From Iris pallida (taxonomy: Eukaryota; Streptophyta; Magnoliopsida; Asparagales; Iridaceae): 64,000 nucleotides of DNA. The stretch is from NCBI GenBank assembly GCA_029216955.1, contig JANAVB010023996.1, positions 15,213,327-15,277,326 on the forward strand, given 5' to 3'. Both the position numbers and the translations under genes were made by a program. The notes beneath the pieces were generated by a model. That model saw nothing but the letters and a program-made list of their open reading frames with translations. It did not search any database and was not told where the DNA came from. Positions 10,512 to 22,150 of this stretch are shown here, piece by piece (position 1 is the stretch's first letter; every line of letters starts with the position of its first letter).

Positions 10512-13486
10512 TGTTACGACCCTCTCCCGAATAATCAAATATGAGTCGGACACACCCAGCCTACATTGTAGACACAACGTAGTAAGCTGTATGTAAATCT
10601 CATAAATCATCAAGGGAAATCACATCAATCATACTCATCACAACTTCTAGAACGTGCCCAGAATACAAATCACCACGACCATCACAGATATCACTATACT
10701 TTGGTGTACATCTTTATAAAAGTTGTCTGGAAATAAATCCGATAAAAGTAAAGCAACCCTAAGTTATTATTAATACAGTCATCCAGATATATCAATAGGA
10801 CAAAAATATAAATCTATACAAAGGATTTCTATATCCAAGCCAAGTCTCTAATCCTGAACAACATCTGCTCTATGCTATCCCCTACAGTGATCCATAGTGG
10901 CTTGGGTAGAAGTCCCCGTCAGTCTCACCTACAACGTATCCAGTCAGGAAACAAACAAAGTACAACCCCGACAAGAAATACTATATAAACTAATCTAAAT
11001 GTACAAGTAATGATATGGACTAACCTGCAATATGAAACAATAGTACATGAATTGAAACTATGAACAAGATAATCAATACAAGAGTGAATTAAAAATATTA
11101 ATCCAATGTATGACTGGCTGTAAACCATAATGTCATAATAAGGTGCGAATTAATCGTATATGAGGTGTACGATTAGGCTATTTACAATAACCTAGCTAAG
11201 GGGTGTGGTCACACACAAGACAATATTCCTCGATCCTTGCAAGACATCAATGAAACACAATATGATCAATGAGCATAATACAATAGTGTCAATCTCGTAT
11301 CCAACATGAGAACAGGAAACAAGACAGAAATACAAAGTAAAGAGTTCAGGTTGGTGTACTTGCCTGGATTTGTCGTAGGTGTCAAGTCCAAAGTCCAGAG
11401 AAAATATGTGCCAAATAAGACACAATATTATTTTGGAAGATAGTCTCAATCCTGATTAAAATCTATCTCTCTACCAACTCTTCTACTATTTAGTCAACCT
11501 CTAATAATACAAGCCCACAAGCTAGAGTCCAGGCCCTAAGACCAAGAACTTGTACAACATTAATCTAAACTATCAATTATAAACCTAATTAATTAATCTA
11601 CAGTAACCTATTCATCACCAATCTTTAAGTTGATCTCTTTACTAATAAAACCCCTTAAACTCTTCTAATCTCTTCTGCACTAATTATGCTAACAGCCTAT
11701 GCAAGTTTTTTAAGCTCAAATAAGTTTATCTATGAGAAATAAGTTATCTATGATAAAGCCCAATATAGGTAAAAACCAAAGCCCATGAGCTTCATGGAGT
11801 TAACTGAATATTCCCATCTGCTAAAAAATAGCTTTAGAAAAATTTACTTCAATACCAAACCTATTGATAATAGTGGCTCGGTCTACTGAACATTCAGTCC
11901 AATCCATTGTTTAGCCACTGACTCTGTTCTATTGGGTCCAGGATCTATGGGCCACACACAAATTAGTCTATGATTATTCTAAGACAATAATCTTTGTGAA
12001 TCGTTTTGCAGGTATATATATTCAAAATGTACCCTCTCCTCCAATACCCCAACTATTCGACTGTTGAGTTCAAACTGAATCTTCAGCCAACTGCCACCAT
12101 TCAATTTTACTTCCTCTCGACCCTAGTGTCTAACCTGGACACCGATATTGCTCCATGTCCCGTATCAACCATACTCTTCTGTGTCTACCCAGTAGATATG
12201 TGTTTATTTTCGACACCGTTCTTCGTTTAACAATGAACCAGAGTCTATCCCACTCAAGAATGAGAAAGATAATTATACATGTGTCAGTTTCTAGTCGACA
12301 CTGATTTCCACGTGTCCGATCTGAAATACGTAGCTTACCAATACTCCTCTAGAACGAAGGATCGTGCACCTGGTGCTCAAGATCAATAAAACTAGTTTAT
12401 AGTTCAATTCGAATTTTTCCTAATCGAGAACACAGAAATATTATGGATCTCTAAATCAATCAGAGTCAATTTAAATAAAAAAGAACTCAGTCTTCACCAA
12501 TCCAATGGAAAATTGAATTCATGAAGAGAAACACTGTCATTGTACACCGGAGGAACGATCAATTGTGGAGATTCACGCCGATCATCGAGATCAATTGGTC
12601 CGAGAGGCACTTTGACTAGAGGATGATGATGCTGGCGTCGTCATAAAGGTTCGTCGAGGAACACTGTCACTGTATACCGAAGGGACATGGAGGAGTTCGT
12701 CGAGCCATCAACGAAGAGGATTGGCAGTCACCGCCTTGTTCGCTAGAGGCACCTAGATACGTCGCACAAGGGAGATCGCCATGGCCGGAATCTCGAGATC
12801 GAAGTTCGGTTGAATTGGATCGGGAAGGTGACTGGAGGGAGAAGATGATCGAAGAAGAAGGGTTTTAGTGAAAAGAGCAGGGCTTCGCCATGGTGACGGA
12901 GTGAAGAATAGGGTGAGGTCTCGGCTTTATTTATAGTCGTGGCATGATGATGGGCCGTTAGCAACGGTCGACGGATATTTGACGAAGAGAGGCAGTAGAA
13001 TTTGTACGGTAGGGGATGAGCCGATCTTGGTCGATTTGGGAGAAAGTTCAAAAACCCTCCAGAGATCGAGAGTGGCCGCTTGCCGTCGTACGAACGAAAT
13101 CGTTCTGCCGACGACCACTGGAGTTGGTTTTAGAAGAAGAAGGAAATAGGTTTGTAAGTTTGAGAAGGAGGTGAAGTAATCAATAGGCTTGTGACTTCCG
13201 TTTGGGCCCAATTCTTGTATTTGCTATAGAGACTTAGGCTTTGGTCCAAAGATTCATGGGCTTTGCCCAAAAAGTTGTTCACACTAAAGTCAGCCCAAAG
13301 CTTATAAACTAAATGGGTTCTAGTTACTCAGAAAATAATAGTTAGATAAAATAATGGCCTATTATTATTTAGAAAATAAATTCAATATGGTAGATGGTTA
13401 GGAGAATTGACTAAATGTACATAATTAATAGAAAGTCAAATAAGTTAAATAGGAACTATTAGGAATTTTCAAAAATAGGGGTTACA
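10512..13486 (-). repeat. 3' LTR of E
   Basis: 2975 bp; on the minus strand it begins TGTAACCCC and ends GGGTCGTAACA. It aligns collinearly with 61327-64000 (offset about 50.8 kb). A minus-strand TATA box is at 12926-12936. The long frames at 12743-13211 lie in the presumed 5' UTR and are not supported as genes. Confidence 0.88.
12926..12936 (-). promoter_or_regulatory. TATA box in E LTR
   Basis: CTATAAATAAA on the minus strand, conserved in the other E LTR at 63779-63789. Transcription would start roughly 30 bases on, toward lower coordinates. Confidence 0.65.
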
Positions 13487-14680
13487 AATCTACCCCTATT
13501 AGAAAAAATTTGTCTTCGAAATTTCAAATGGCACGAGTGGGTACGATACAAAAATGACAAAATCAGTTAAACATGATTGTGAACAGAATCAAAATTTAAA
13601 AAACACAATCAGAGATAGAGATAAATGGTGTAGTTATAATAAATATTTAAGCATGGTCAAGAAAAAAATCAAAACAGAAGCACCTAAGCACGTATAGTTA
13701 TTTAGGCACAATTAACTACTAATTCAAAATTATATAGGCATGATCATCGATCAAAATTTAGAAAAAAAAACATGATCAAAATATAGGTATGATTAAAAGA
13801 ATCAAAATCTTAGCACAATTATGTATAAAATAAAACTATAGTAAAACAGAATAAAAAACATATAGCAATATGCATTTGTGGAGAAAATCAAATATTGATT
13901 TACAACATAGGAATGCAAGAAGAAGGAAAACTGTAAGGGTTTGTTGAGAAGACGTATTGGATTTACTGATGTGATATTAGTATCAAATCGTGGTAAAAGT
14001 GTAAGGGTTTATGATTCAAGAAAAATCAATAATTGTATGGTATTAGGATATAGTCTCTACAGTATCCGAAAACCATATATATATCTGAAGTCACTTTATA
14101 GAGAATTTATGCCCCGCCAGTGTATATCTGGTTGCAGTAAAACTCTTGGTTTCGTGACTCAAATAATAATAGGTCACTGAATATTCTATCAACTTTATCC
14201 ACTTCAAACAATATTGATGGGCAATCCAAAAGATCAGACAAAGTCTCAATAATATCTGAAAACCTATGGATACCTAAAATTACTTCAACTTAGAGTCCAT
14301 TCTTCACCAGTGCGCAGCTAGCTGTAGCGAACCCGTACTCCATAATCTAGATAAATGGCTACAGTGCGCAACTATCCCGTCATAGTAGGTCATCGAATAT
14401 TCTTTCAACTTTATCTATAGGAATTCCAAAGGAGTTTATGAAAATTCAAAATGAATTCTAATAGTCCTATCATGATAGTAAGTGATGTTATATGTTCTTT
14501 AGAAAACAATGAGTTTTATTAGGTACTAAGAAACAAACAGTAAGGCAAAGAGACTACAGAATCAAATCTCGAATAGAAAATAAACATCTGTTTAGATGCT
14601 AAGAGAAAATCTAAAGGAAGAATTGGATTGCGAGTTGCGGTCCACGATTTTCACTAATCATGCAAGAAAAGCTCTTGTCT
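13487..14680 (-). other. E noncoding 3' interior with polypurine tract
   Basis: The minus-strand sequence next to the LTR start is AATAGGGGTAGATT (13487-13500), a polypurine tract. The remaining approximately 1.2 kb is AT-rich; the only longer frame (13941-14180 plus, 79 codons) has no recognisable features. It occupies the place where pol would be in an autonomous relative, but I see no pol similarity in it. Confidence 0.6.
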
Positions 14681-14966
14681 TCAGTATTCATCCGGAACTA
14701 GAATCGTCTCAACTTCTAAAGCTGTCATGAGGAAGGCCCGTCCCTGCGGCTACTGAGTCTGAAGAGGTGGGTCTCTCTACTGAGATCCAGGTGCTCATCC
14801 CTGGAGAGTAAAGGCTGTGGGGAAGTCCCTCACATGATGTGTGGTAGATCTACAAACTAAATATTGTCCCAATCTCTTATCGCACTCGTCAATATGGAAT
14901 TTTGTCCTCTTGCAGAATACACAAGAAAGATGGGTCTGAATCTACCACTACAATTTTTGTGATGCC
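14681..14966 (-). pseudogene. gag: E gag, C-terminal part with zinc knuckles
   Basis: Reading down from the A insertion, one minus-strand frame gives the paired-knuckle region: CVFCKRTKFHIDEC, a short linker (DKRLGQYLVC), then HHVRDF, followed by a tail ending at a TGA at 14681-14683. The layout matches B's gag (CAFC...CLFCG...HQMRDC). The second knuckle has lost its last Cys (HHVRDF). In-frame stops are present in the tail. Element A inserted just upstream, at the target ATGCC. Zinc knuckles bind the element's RNA for packaging. Confidence 0.7.
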
Positions 14967-16335
14967 TGTCATTACCAGTTTTCAAAATAGGGGTAAAATG
15001 ATCATTTTCTAATATTATAATATTTGTGAATATTTATTTATTTATATATTATATTTTTTGGGGATTAGTTAGTCGGGTTTGAGACTAGTCTAGCTTTGAC
15101 TTGTGTTAGTGGCCCGGTTAGCTTAGACACTAGTTGGAGCCCAAGGATTAGCTAGACATGGCCCACAAACTTGACTTATTAGGCTAGTGCAATTAGGCTA
15201 ATCCCGTATGACAAGTTTAGTCATTTGGAGATTGAACTTTGACCTTTTTGACCCCAACTTCTTCCATTCACTTAATTAGCCAAAAGGGGACTTTTTAGGA
15301 GCTAGCTAGACTTTTCACCATGACCCAACCTAACCCTAAGTGGCCGGCCAAAGAGGAAGGGGTTTCATTCCTCTTTATTTTGCAAAGTACCCTCCATCCC
15401 CAATTTGGTGTTCTTCCTTAACTTGAGAGCAAACCCTAGTGATTTTTCTCTCAAATCTACTCTTTTCTCCATCAACTCCTTTCATTCTTGCAAGGAGAAG
15501 GATCCTACAAGGATATTGGAGCCAAGAGCAAGGAGGGGAGTCCATTTGGTAGAGGAGTCCGTATTGAATTCGTGTCCTTTGGGTTGTTTATTGGAAAACC
15601 ACTCCCAATAGCTATATCTCCCTCTAACTTTGTCAGTTCATATCATATTTTTGGTTTTGAACCTATAGGAATCCACCCCCATGTTAGAATCACCCGTAGG
15701 AATGATTTAGAGGCTCTATTGAGTCCTCATTTGGTAGTTGGGTTGAGTTTTGTGTCACCCATGGAGGAATTCCAAAGGTGACACCCCATGTGTTCGTAGA
15801 AATGCCCAATAGGACATTTAGGAGACTAATTTCAGTTTTTAATATGTTTATGGGTAGTTTAGACATGGTTAAGTTGTTCTATATAGTTTTCACATGGTTT
15901 CCTACATAGGTGTATATGTATTTTTGGCCTACAAGTCATATTTATAGGTATTTATGTGATATTTGGTATATATTGAATATAGGGACTGTTTTCATGTGGT
16001 ATTGTATATAAATATGTATGTGGTGGTGCCTTGGTGTGATCTGAGAGAGGGGGATCATGGCCATCTCATTTGGCTTTGGTTAGTGTGGTTTGTTAGAGTG
16101 GTTTGTGTGTTGGGTTTAGAGAGCGAGTGGTATTTGTGAGTGGGTGTGAGTTTGTGTTTAAGAGTTTGTGTTTGTGTAGAGTGTTGTGGTAGTGGGTGTT
16201 TGTGAGTTTTGTTTGTGCTAGATTGTGTGTGTTTGAATATGTGTTATAAAGTGGTAAAGAGGAAGGGTTTATATTGGTGGGATGTATGTGTGAAGAGGGG
16301 GTTTATAGAGAGGGGGATTAGAAGAGAAGGGGAAG

Positions 16336-16460
16336 AGTAGAGCACAGCAGCAGCTGCTGCATTCAGCTGCAACAGCGGCTAACAAGCAGTAACAGTAGTG
16401 CCTAGTCAGGCAGCAGCAGTCCCATTTTGCTGCGGCAGCAGCAGCTGCCAAGGGCAGCAC
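16336..16460. repeat. CAG/CTG-rich patch in A LTR
   Basis: Clustered CAGCAGCAGCTGCTGC-type triplets, also present in the 3' LTR at about 38551-38673 with small differences. It yields a spurious poly-Ala/Cys minus-strand frame. Confidence 0.8.
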
Positions 16461-16547
16461 TAGGCTGCCTTCTCCCCTTGTGTTTGTGTGTGTGTGTGTG
16501 TTTGTGAGTTGTGTCTAGTGGTTAGTATATGTATATATGTGTAGTAT

Positions 16548-16969
<422 letters not shown>

Positions 16970-17264
16970 GTTAGTATCCAAGATACAAGATGGTATCTTA
17001 GGATAACTTAGATGGTATCATAGATGGATATTGGTAAGGTAATGGAAATTAGCTATAGGAAAGGGTAAGGTATTAGTAAGGTATTGGTAGGATATTAAGA
17101 TTGATGGATAGAGACTAGTCTAAGGTATTAGTAGCATCTATTAGCCTAGGTTAGTGAGTTATCTACTAGCCTAAGGTAGAATACTACTAAGGTAAGGGTA
17201 TTACCTAGTATCTGAGGTATTAGAATATCTTGGTAGGTAATGGTTAGAAATATGATACTTGGCC

Positions 17265-17520
17265 TAATTTGACCAAGGTTGACTATTTTGACTGAAAGTC
17301 AACGTAGACTCAACATTCTACCTAGATTGGACTAGGAGTTGACCAGAGTTGACCAGTTGACCAAAAGTCAACTGTAGGTCAACTATTGACCTAGTTTTAC
17401 CTAGATTAGATTAGGAGTTGACCAGAGTTGACCAGTTGACCAAAAGTCAACTATAGGTGAACCTTTGACTTTGCTTGACCTAGTTTGACCTCATATGACT
17501 TAGTTTGATTTAGTTTGACT
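17265..17520 (+). promoter_or_regulatory. W-box (TTGACC/T) cluster in A LTR
   Basis: More than ten TTGAC cores within about 250 bases on the sense strand or its complement (TTGACCAAGG, GTTGACCAGAGTTGACCAG, repeated). TTGAC(C/T) is the core bound by WRKY transcription factors. The cluster recurs in the 3' LTR (about 39283-39520) and in elements B, D and F. Binding is not shown by sequence alone. Confidence 0.6.
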
Positions 17521-18649
17521 TGCATTTACTTCCAAAACTTATATATTGATACAAAATTCTATATTTAGGTCCTCGAGGTACCGTATCAGGCTCTGTTGAC
17601 ATTTTCTACCGGATCTCAGGTAAGTACATTCTTTGATAATTTTCTCATTTACGATAACTGCTATGTTTCATGTACTTAGTGTAGATGTACTTGTTTTTGA
17701 CACATTGGTCACATGGATTGGTATTTATGGGTCCCGACATGAGATATTATTCCTTGTTACCTTGGTGTATCTTGTACAAGACCTATTGTATTTCTTGTAC
17801 AATATATGGACATCGATTCTCGAGGAGACTTGCTACCTTCTCGTAGAATCCTGTGTCGTAATGTGTCTTGTTTGGATCCACTCTACCAGTCGGGGTGGAG
17901 AGTAGTAGCGTAGACATGTGATCATACCTTCCCATACATGACATTGTTTTCTGTGAGTGTTAGACATACATTGCATGTATGACTAGCCAGGCCATATTCC
18001 CATGCATATTCCCAAGCCGATCACATGTCGAAACTAGTACTCACACACCTAGATAGATGATTCTTGATTCTTGTATATGCCATGATTAGATTCTCTTATT
18101 CTTGTTCTAGTTTATTGTCTTACCCTTGCCATGCTACTTTTATGTACAATCTATTTCTTTTGTATATTCTCTCTATTTATTGATGCTTAGTACTTGTCAT
18201 ATATGGAAAACTGTTGTTAGAGGATTATGCTCGTTCTATCCTGACTGGATATATTGACAAAATTTTACAGACGACGGCGAGGAGCACTGTACCACCTACT
18301 TTAGTCCTTATGACGTAATGGGCTTAGACTTGGAGACCCTAGTCCAGCAGGGATTAGCTCTAGCTGATAAGACTCTAGCTGTTGCTCAGTTAGATTAGGT
18401 TTTGGACTGGACTCTGTCTCCAGCTTACTACTTTATGCATGTTATATTATTTCTGACTTGTACAACTCTATTGTGACTCTCTATCTCTAGTTGAGCTTGA
18501 TACTTTACACTCTGAGTTTATCTCTATCTTCATTCGTGCCATATATTCTTCCTGCTAGATTGTGATTGAGATCATATGTACTCATTATATCCTCAGTTCG
18601 GAGATGACAGGTTATTATATATTGTTAGATATCTGACCTATACAGCGTT

Positions 18650-18671
18650 CTACGTCGTTTCTGCGGCGTAG
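18650..18671 (+). promoter_or_regulatory. stem-loop near LTR end (A, 5')
   Basis: CTACGTCG, six-base loop TTTCTG, CGGCGTAG: eight pairs with one G-U. The 3' LTR copy (40653-40674) has CTACGCCG and CGGTGTAG, again fully pairable with one G-U at a different position. It lies about 50 bases before the LTR end. Confidence 0.6.
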
Positions 18672-18722
18672 GCTGGGCATTGTTATGCACTCGTACCCTT
18701 ATACTGGGTGTGGGTCGTGACA

Positions 18723-18990
18723 TATTTTTAGTGGTGGCCCATGCAGGTTAAGAAATCGTAAATAGTGCGATAATATTGTAGCGCTCGACTTAGAGTGTTG
18801 TTACGAGCCTGTGGTACATATCTAGGAGAGAGGCTATAGGCTAAGGTTACTCAGTCACAAAATAGGAAAACTTCCGACTTGTTGATCTTTTTAACTGTCT
18901 TTTTTTATATTGATTCTTACACTCTAAATTTCCTTCTTGGTATAATCTATCTTTTGCCATATTGACTTCTTTCTTTTAATCTATCTTCAT
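18723..18990 (+). other. A leader with primer-binding-site block
   Basis: Directly after the LTR: TTTTTAGTGGTGGCCCAT then GCAGG. The same block follows the LTR in B, D and E, so it is the likely primer-binding site or part of the packaging leader. It does not match the initiator-Met PBS (TGGTATCAGAGC) common in plant retroelements; the primer tRNA is not assigned. The rest of the leader is T-rich and noncoding. Confidence 0.5.
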
Positions 18991-20400
18991 GTGAAGACGA
19001 GATCACAGCGTTTCGGGCCTACGGAGACTGAGAGGTCTGCTACATCTCGCGAACCTGATCTAGTCACATATACTGCAATCGGAGCATCTGCAGAAGCATT
19101 CGGGGGTGCTTCTCCACTAGTTACGAGGACTATTCCAGAGGTCACTGCGGTTGCTCCTACCCCAGTAGCAGGAGCTGCGACAGGAGTTGTAGTGGGCGTT
19201 CTTCCTCCACCTGCATAGCGGACTCCTCCGTCAGTTGCAGAGGATCTTCCTCCTATGCCTCCTCTGCCTACAGACATAGGGCAGATGTTCGCTTTCTTCG
19301 AGCAGATGTTGGAGACTCAGTGAGCCCAGACTGAGGCTCAGTAGAGACAGACGGACGCGATAAGTCAGGATATGTAAGATGCCCGGCAGTTGGCTCTAGC
19401 AGTCGTAGAGCGAGGGGCTCCACATCAGGGAGCGCAGCCGAGGCCAGGCAACATCCAAGACTTTAAGAAGTTGGGACCTCGCAATTTTAGTAGAACTAAG
19501 GGTATCGTCTATGCTGATGACTGGCTCAAGGACATCGAGCATCAGATGAGGGCTTTCCGCCTCGTAGATGACCTGAAGGTTGAGGCGGTTGGGCTACAGC
19601 TATTAGATATCACCCGTACTTAGTTCAGGAATGAGACGGCTCTTACAAGAGAGGGCCACACCTGGGCAGAGATCAAGGACCTCTTCAAAGAGAAGTTCTT
19701 TTTCCTATGGACAAGATCGATCTGGCAAGGCAGTTTCAGAACCTCCAACAGGGGAGTATGTCTGTAGAGGAATACACTACAGAGTTCGGCCGGCTGAGAC
19801 GATATGTAGAGTATATGGTATGTGACCCAGAGATCAAGGCGAGCCACTTCAGAGAGGGGTTGATCTGGGATATTAAGATCCTTATCCCCTCCTTCTACTC
19901 TACTTATTCTGAGATCCTTGTGGAGGCCCATAATATGGAGCGAGAGTGGGGCCTGAAGCCCAAGAGGGACCGTGATCTATTCTTGGGGGCTACTAACAAC
20001 ACGGGGGCTGCTACATCCTCAGCTACAGGATCATTCTTTTTCGTAGCACCAGCAGCAGATTCAGGCTCAGGCCAGGGTACCAATTCAGCAGGTGCAACAT
20101 GCCCCTCAGTGTAACTTTTATAAGAAGCCCGGTCATATCTGTAAGGTTTGTAGGCAGAGGCTAGGGATGTGCCTCTATTATGGTGTCGTTGTACATCGGA
20201 TGAGAAAGTGTCCCGTGTACCCTCGTGTTACTGGTACAGCTTAGAGGGCACCAACGAGGGCACCTGCAGCACAGTCGAGGGGTCTACCACTTTCGACCCA
20301 GCAGTAGCGATTTGCTCAGTACCACCAGTAGAGGGGTGTTAAGGGCAGGGCGTTTGCTCTGGTAGTTGAGGAGGCTAAGCCTGTCAGAGATGTTATAGTA
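18991..20400 (+). pseudogene. gag: A gag (capsid and nucleocapsid), broken
   Basis: Starts ATG at 18991 (MKTRSQRFGPTE), paralleling MVETRSHRSG in D. A variable Ala/Pro-rich N-terminus is followed by the gag core FKKLGPRNFSRTKGIVYADD and, in another frame after about 19700, QQGSMSVEEYTTEFGRLRRY of the Retrotrans_gag domain. The nucleocapsid near 20106-20220 has the degraded knuckles CNFYKKPGHICKVC and CLYYGVVVHRMRKC, each with a zinc Cys changed to Tyr. Several in-frame TAG/TGA codons and a frameshift near 19700 make it nonfunctional. Gag would form the cytoplasmic particle. Confidence 0.85.
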
Positions 20401-20868
20401 GGTTCTGTTCTCCTTGATTCCTTTCCAGCTTAAGCTTTATTTGATAGTGATGCATCTCATATTTTCATATCTATATCTTTTACTCTCAAGCATCATATTC
20501 CTGCTGAATCTTTGGATAGGACTTGCAAGATCATGACCGGAGGAGGTATTATCCTAGTCGGTGATGTTTGCAAGGGGCAAAGTGTTTCATTGGGAGGCCA
20601 GGAATTGAGTGTGTTTTTGCTCGTAACGCCACTACCGGGCTACGATATTGTACTCGAGATAGATTGGTTGGGTATGCACTTTTCTAGTATAGATTGTGGA
20701 GGAGGTAGGGTTGTGTTCAGTCCTCCAGGGGAGCCAGTATTTGAGTTTGCTAGGGGAGCAGCAGGGCAGAGTGATGGTGCTATTTTTGGAGCTTTGATTG
20801 AAGAGAAGGAGCTGCCTCATCCTTTGATTATAGAGTTTATGGATGTCTTCCCAAAAGAGTAGCCGAGG
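20401..20868 (+). pseudogene. pol: A protease region, broken
   Basis: The aspartic-protease region follows gag. The active-site triplet reads DSDASH, where the family has Asp-Ser-Gly, so the catalytic Gly is changed. Downstream blocks GGIILVGDVCKGQSVSLGG, LPGYDIVLEIDWLGMH and SIDCGGGRVVF are typical of plant chromovirus protease. A TAG interrupts just after DVFPKE (20860-20862), at the protease-RT linker. Confidence 0.85.
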
Positions 20869-22150
20869 ATGCCACCAGACAAGAACATTGAGTTCTCTGA
20901 AGACTTGGTGCTAGGCACAGAGCCTATCTCACAACATGTTTATAGAGTAAACAACAGCGAGTTGGCGGAGCTGAAGAAGAAAGTGGATGAGTTACAGAAG
21001 AAGGGATTCATCAGGTGTTGTTCTTCGCCTTGGGTGCTCCGATATAGTTCGTATCGAACAAGAACGTATCAGTACATATGTGTATCGATTACAGGGCGTT
21101 GAACAACCGCACTATCAAGAACAAGTACCTGCTGTCGAGGATAGATGATTTGTTTGATCAGTTGAGCGACACGAAGGTATTCTCGAAGATAGACCTGAGG
21201 TATGGTTATCATCAGCTGATGGTGAGGAAGGAGGACATTCTGAAGACTGCTTTTAGGACTCATTGTGGCCAGTATGAGTTTAATGTCATGCCGATTGGGT
21301 TGACTAATGCCCCGACAATATTTATGAACTTGATGAACAAGGTATTCCATCAGTACCTTGATAAGTTTGTGGTGGTCTTTATTGATGACATCCCCATTTA
21401 TTTAAAGATGCCAGGGGAGTACGAGGAGCACCTGAGGATTGTATTGGATACTCTCAGGAAGAAGCAGCTGCATGGGAAGCTGTCGAAGTGTGAGTTCTTC
21501 TTGGATAGAGTAAAGTTTCTGGGCCACGTTATTTCTGGTGATAGGATTTTTGTGGATCCGAAGAAGATTACTGCAATGGAGTCCTGGTCTACGTCGAGCT
21601 CAGTTGTAAAGATTCGAAGTTTTCTAGGTCTGGCAGGTTATTATCGAACGTTCGTACATGACTTTTTTAGGATTGCTGAGCCAGTGACCCGACTTACCAG
21701 GAAGGACGAAGAGTTTGTTTGGTCTGAGGAGTATCATGCCGCCTTCGATGAGCTAAAGAAAAGATTGACATCGGCTCATATTCTGACGTTGGCTGGGTTC
21801 GGAGGATTCACGATCTACAGCAGCATGGAAAGGTGATTGCCTATGTATCTAGGCAGTTATGTTCGCATGAGAAGAACTATTCGACTCATAATTTGGAGTT
21901 AGCAGCAGTCATTTTTGCCTTGAAGCTGTGGAGATACTATCTGTACGGAGAGCGTGTGGAGATTTTAACTGACCACAAGAGCTTGAAGTACGTATTTACA
22001 CAGAAGGAGCTAAATATGTGGCAGAGGCGATGGTTAGAGATGATGAAGGATTTTGATATATCCTTAACAGTACCATCCAGGGAAGGCCAATATGGTTGTC
22101 GATGCTTTGAGCAGGCATCCGGTAGTCATGTGTTTGACGATGGATCATCA
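20869..22150 (+). pseudogene. pol: A reverse transcriptase and RNase H, broken
   Basis: RT blocks occur in order across two frames: [70 protein letters not shown] and the catalytic FIDD box ([10 protein letters not shown]), then [12 protein letters not shown] and the RNase H tether. In RNase H, FTIYS jumps directly to the Gln-Gln-His-Gly-Lys region: about a dozen codons with the first catalytic Asp are deleted (around 21823). Later RNase H motifs ([16 protein letters not shown]) continue in another frame. At least three frameshifts are present. Confidence 0.92.

Noticed and set aside
12743..13211. Two overlapping minus frames (102 and 94 codons) in E's LTR
   Set aside because: They straddle or follow the TATA box in the presumed U3/5' UTR, and the frames are not kept intact in the other E LTR.
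13941..14180. 79-codon plus-strand frame in E's noncoding interior
   Set aside because: Antisense to the element, AT-rich, no recognisable domain.
15405..15781. Plus-strand frames of 68 and 97 codons in A's 5' LTR
   Set aside because: In the LTR 5' UTR-like part; the partner LTR at 37559-37819 keeps only a piece with a different frame structure.
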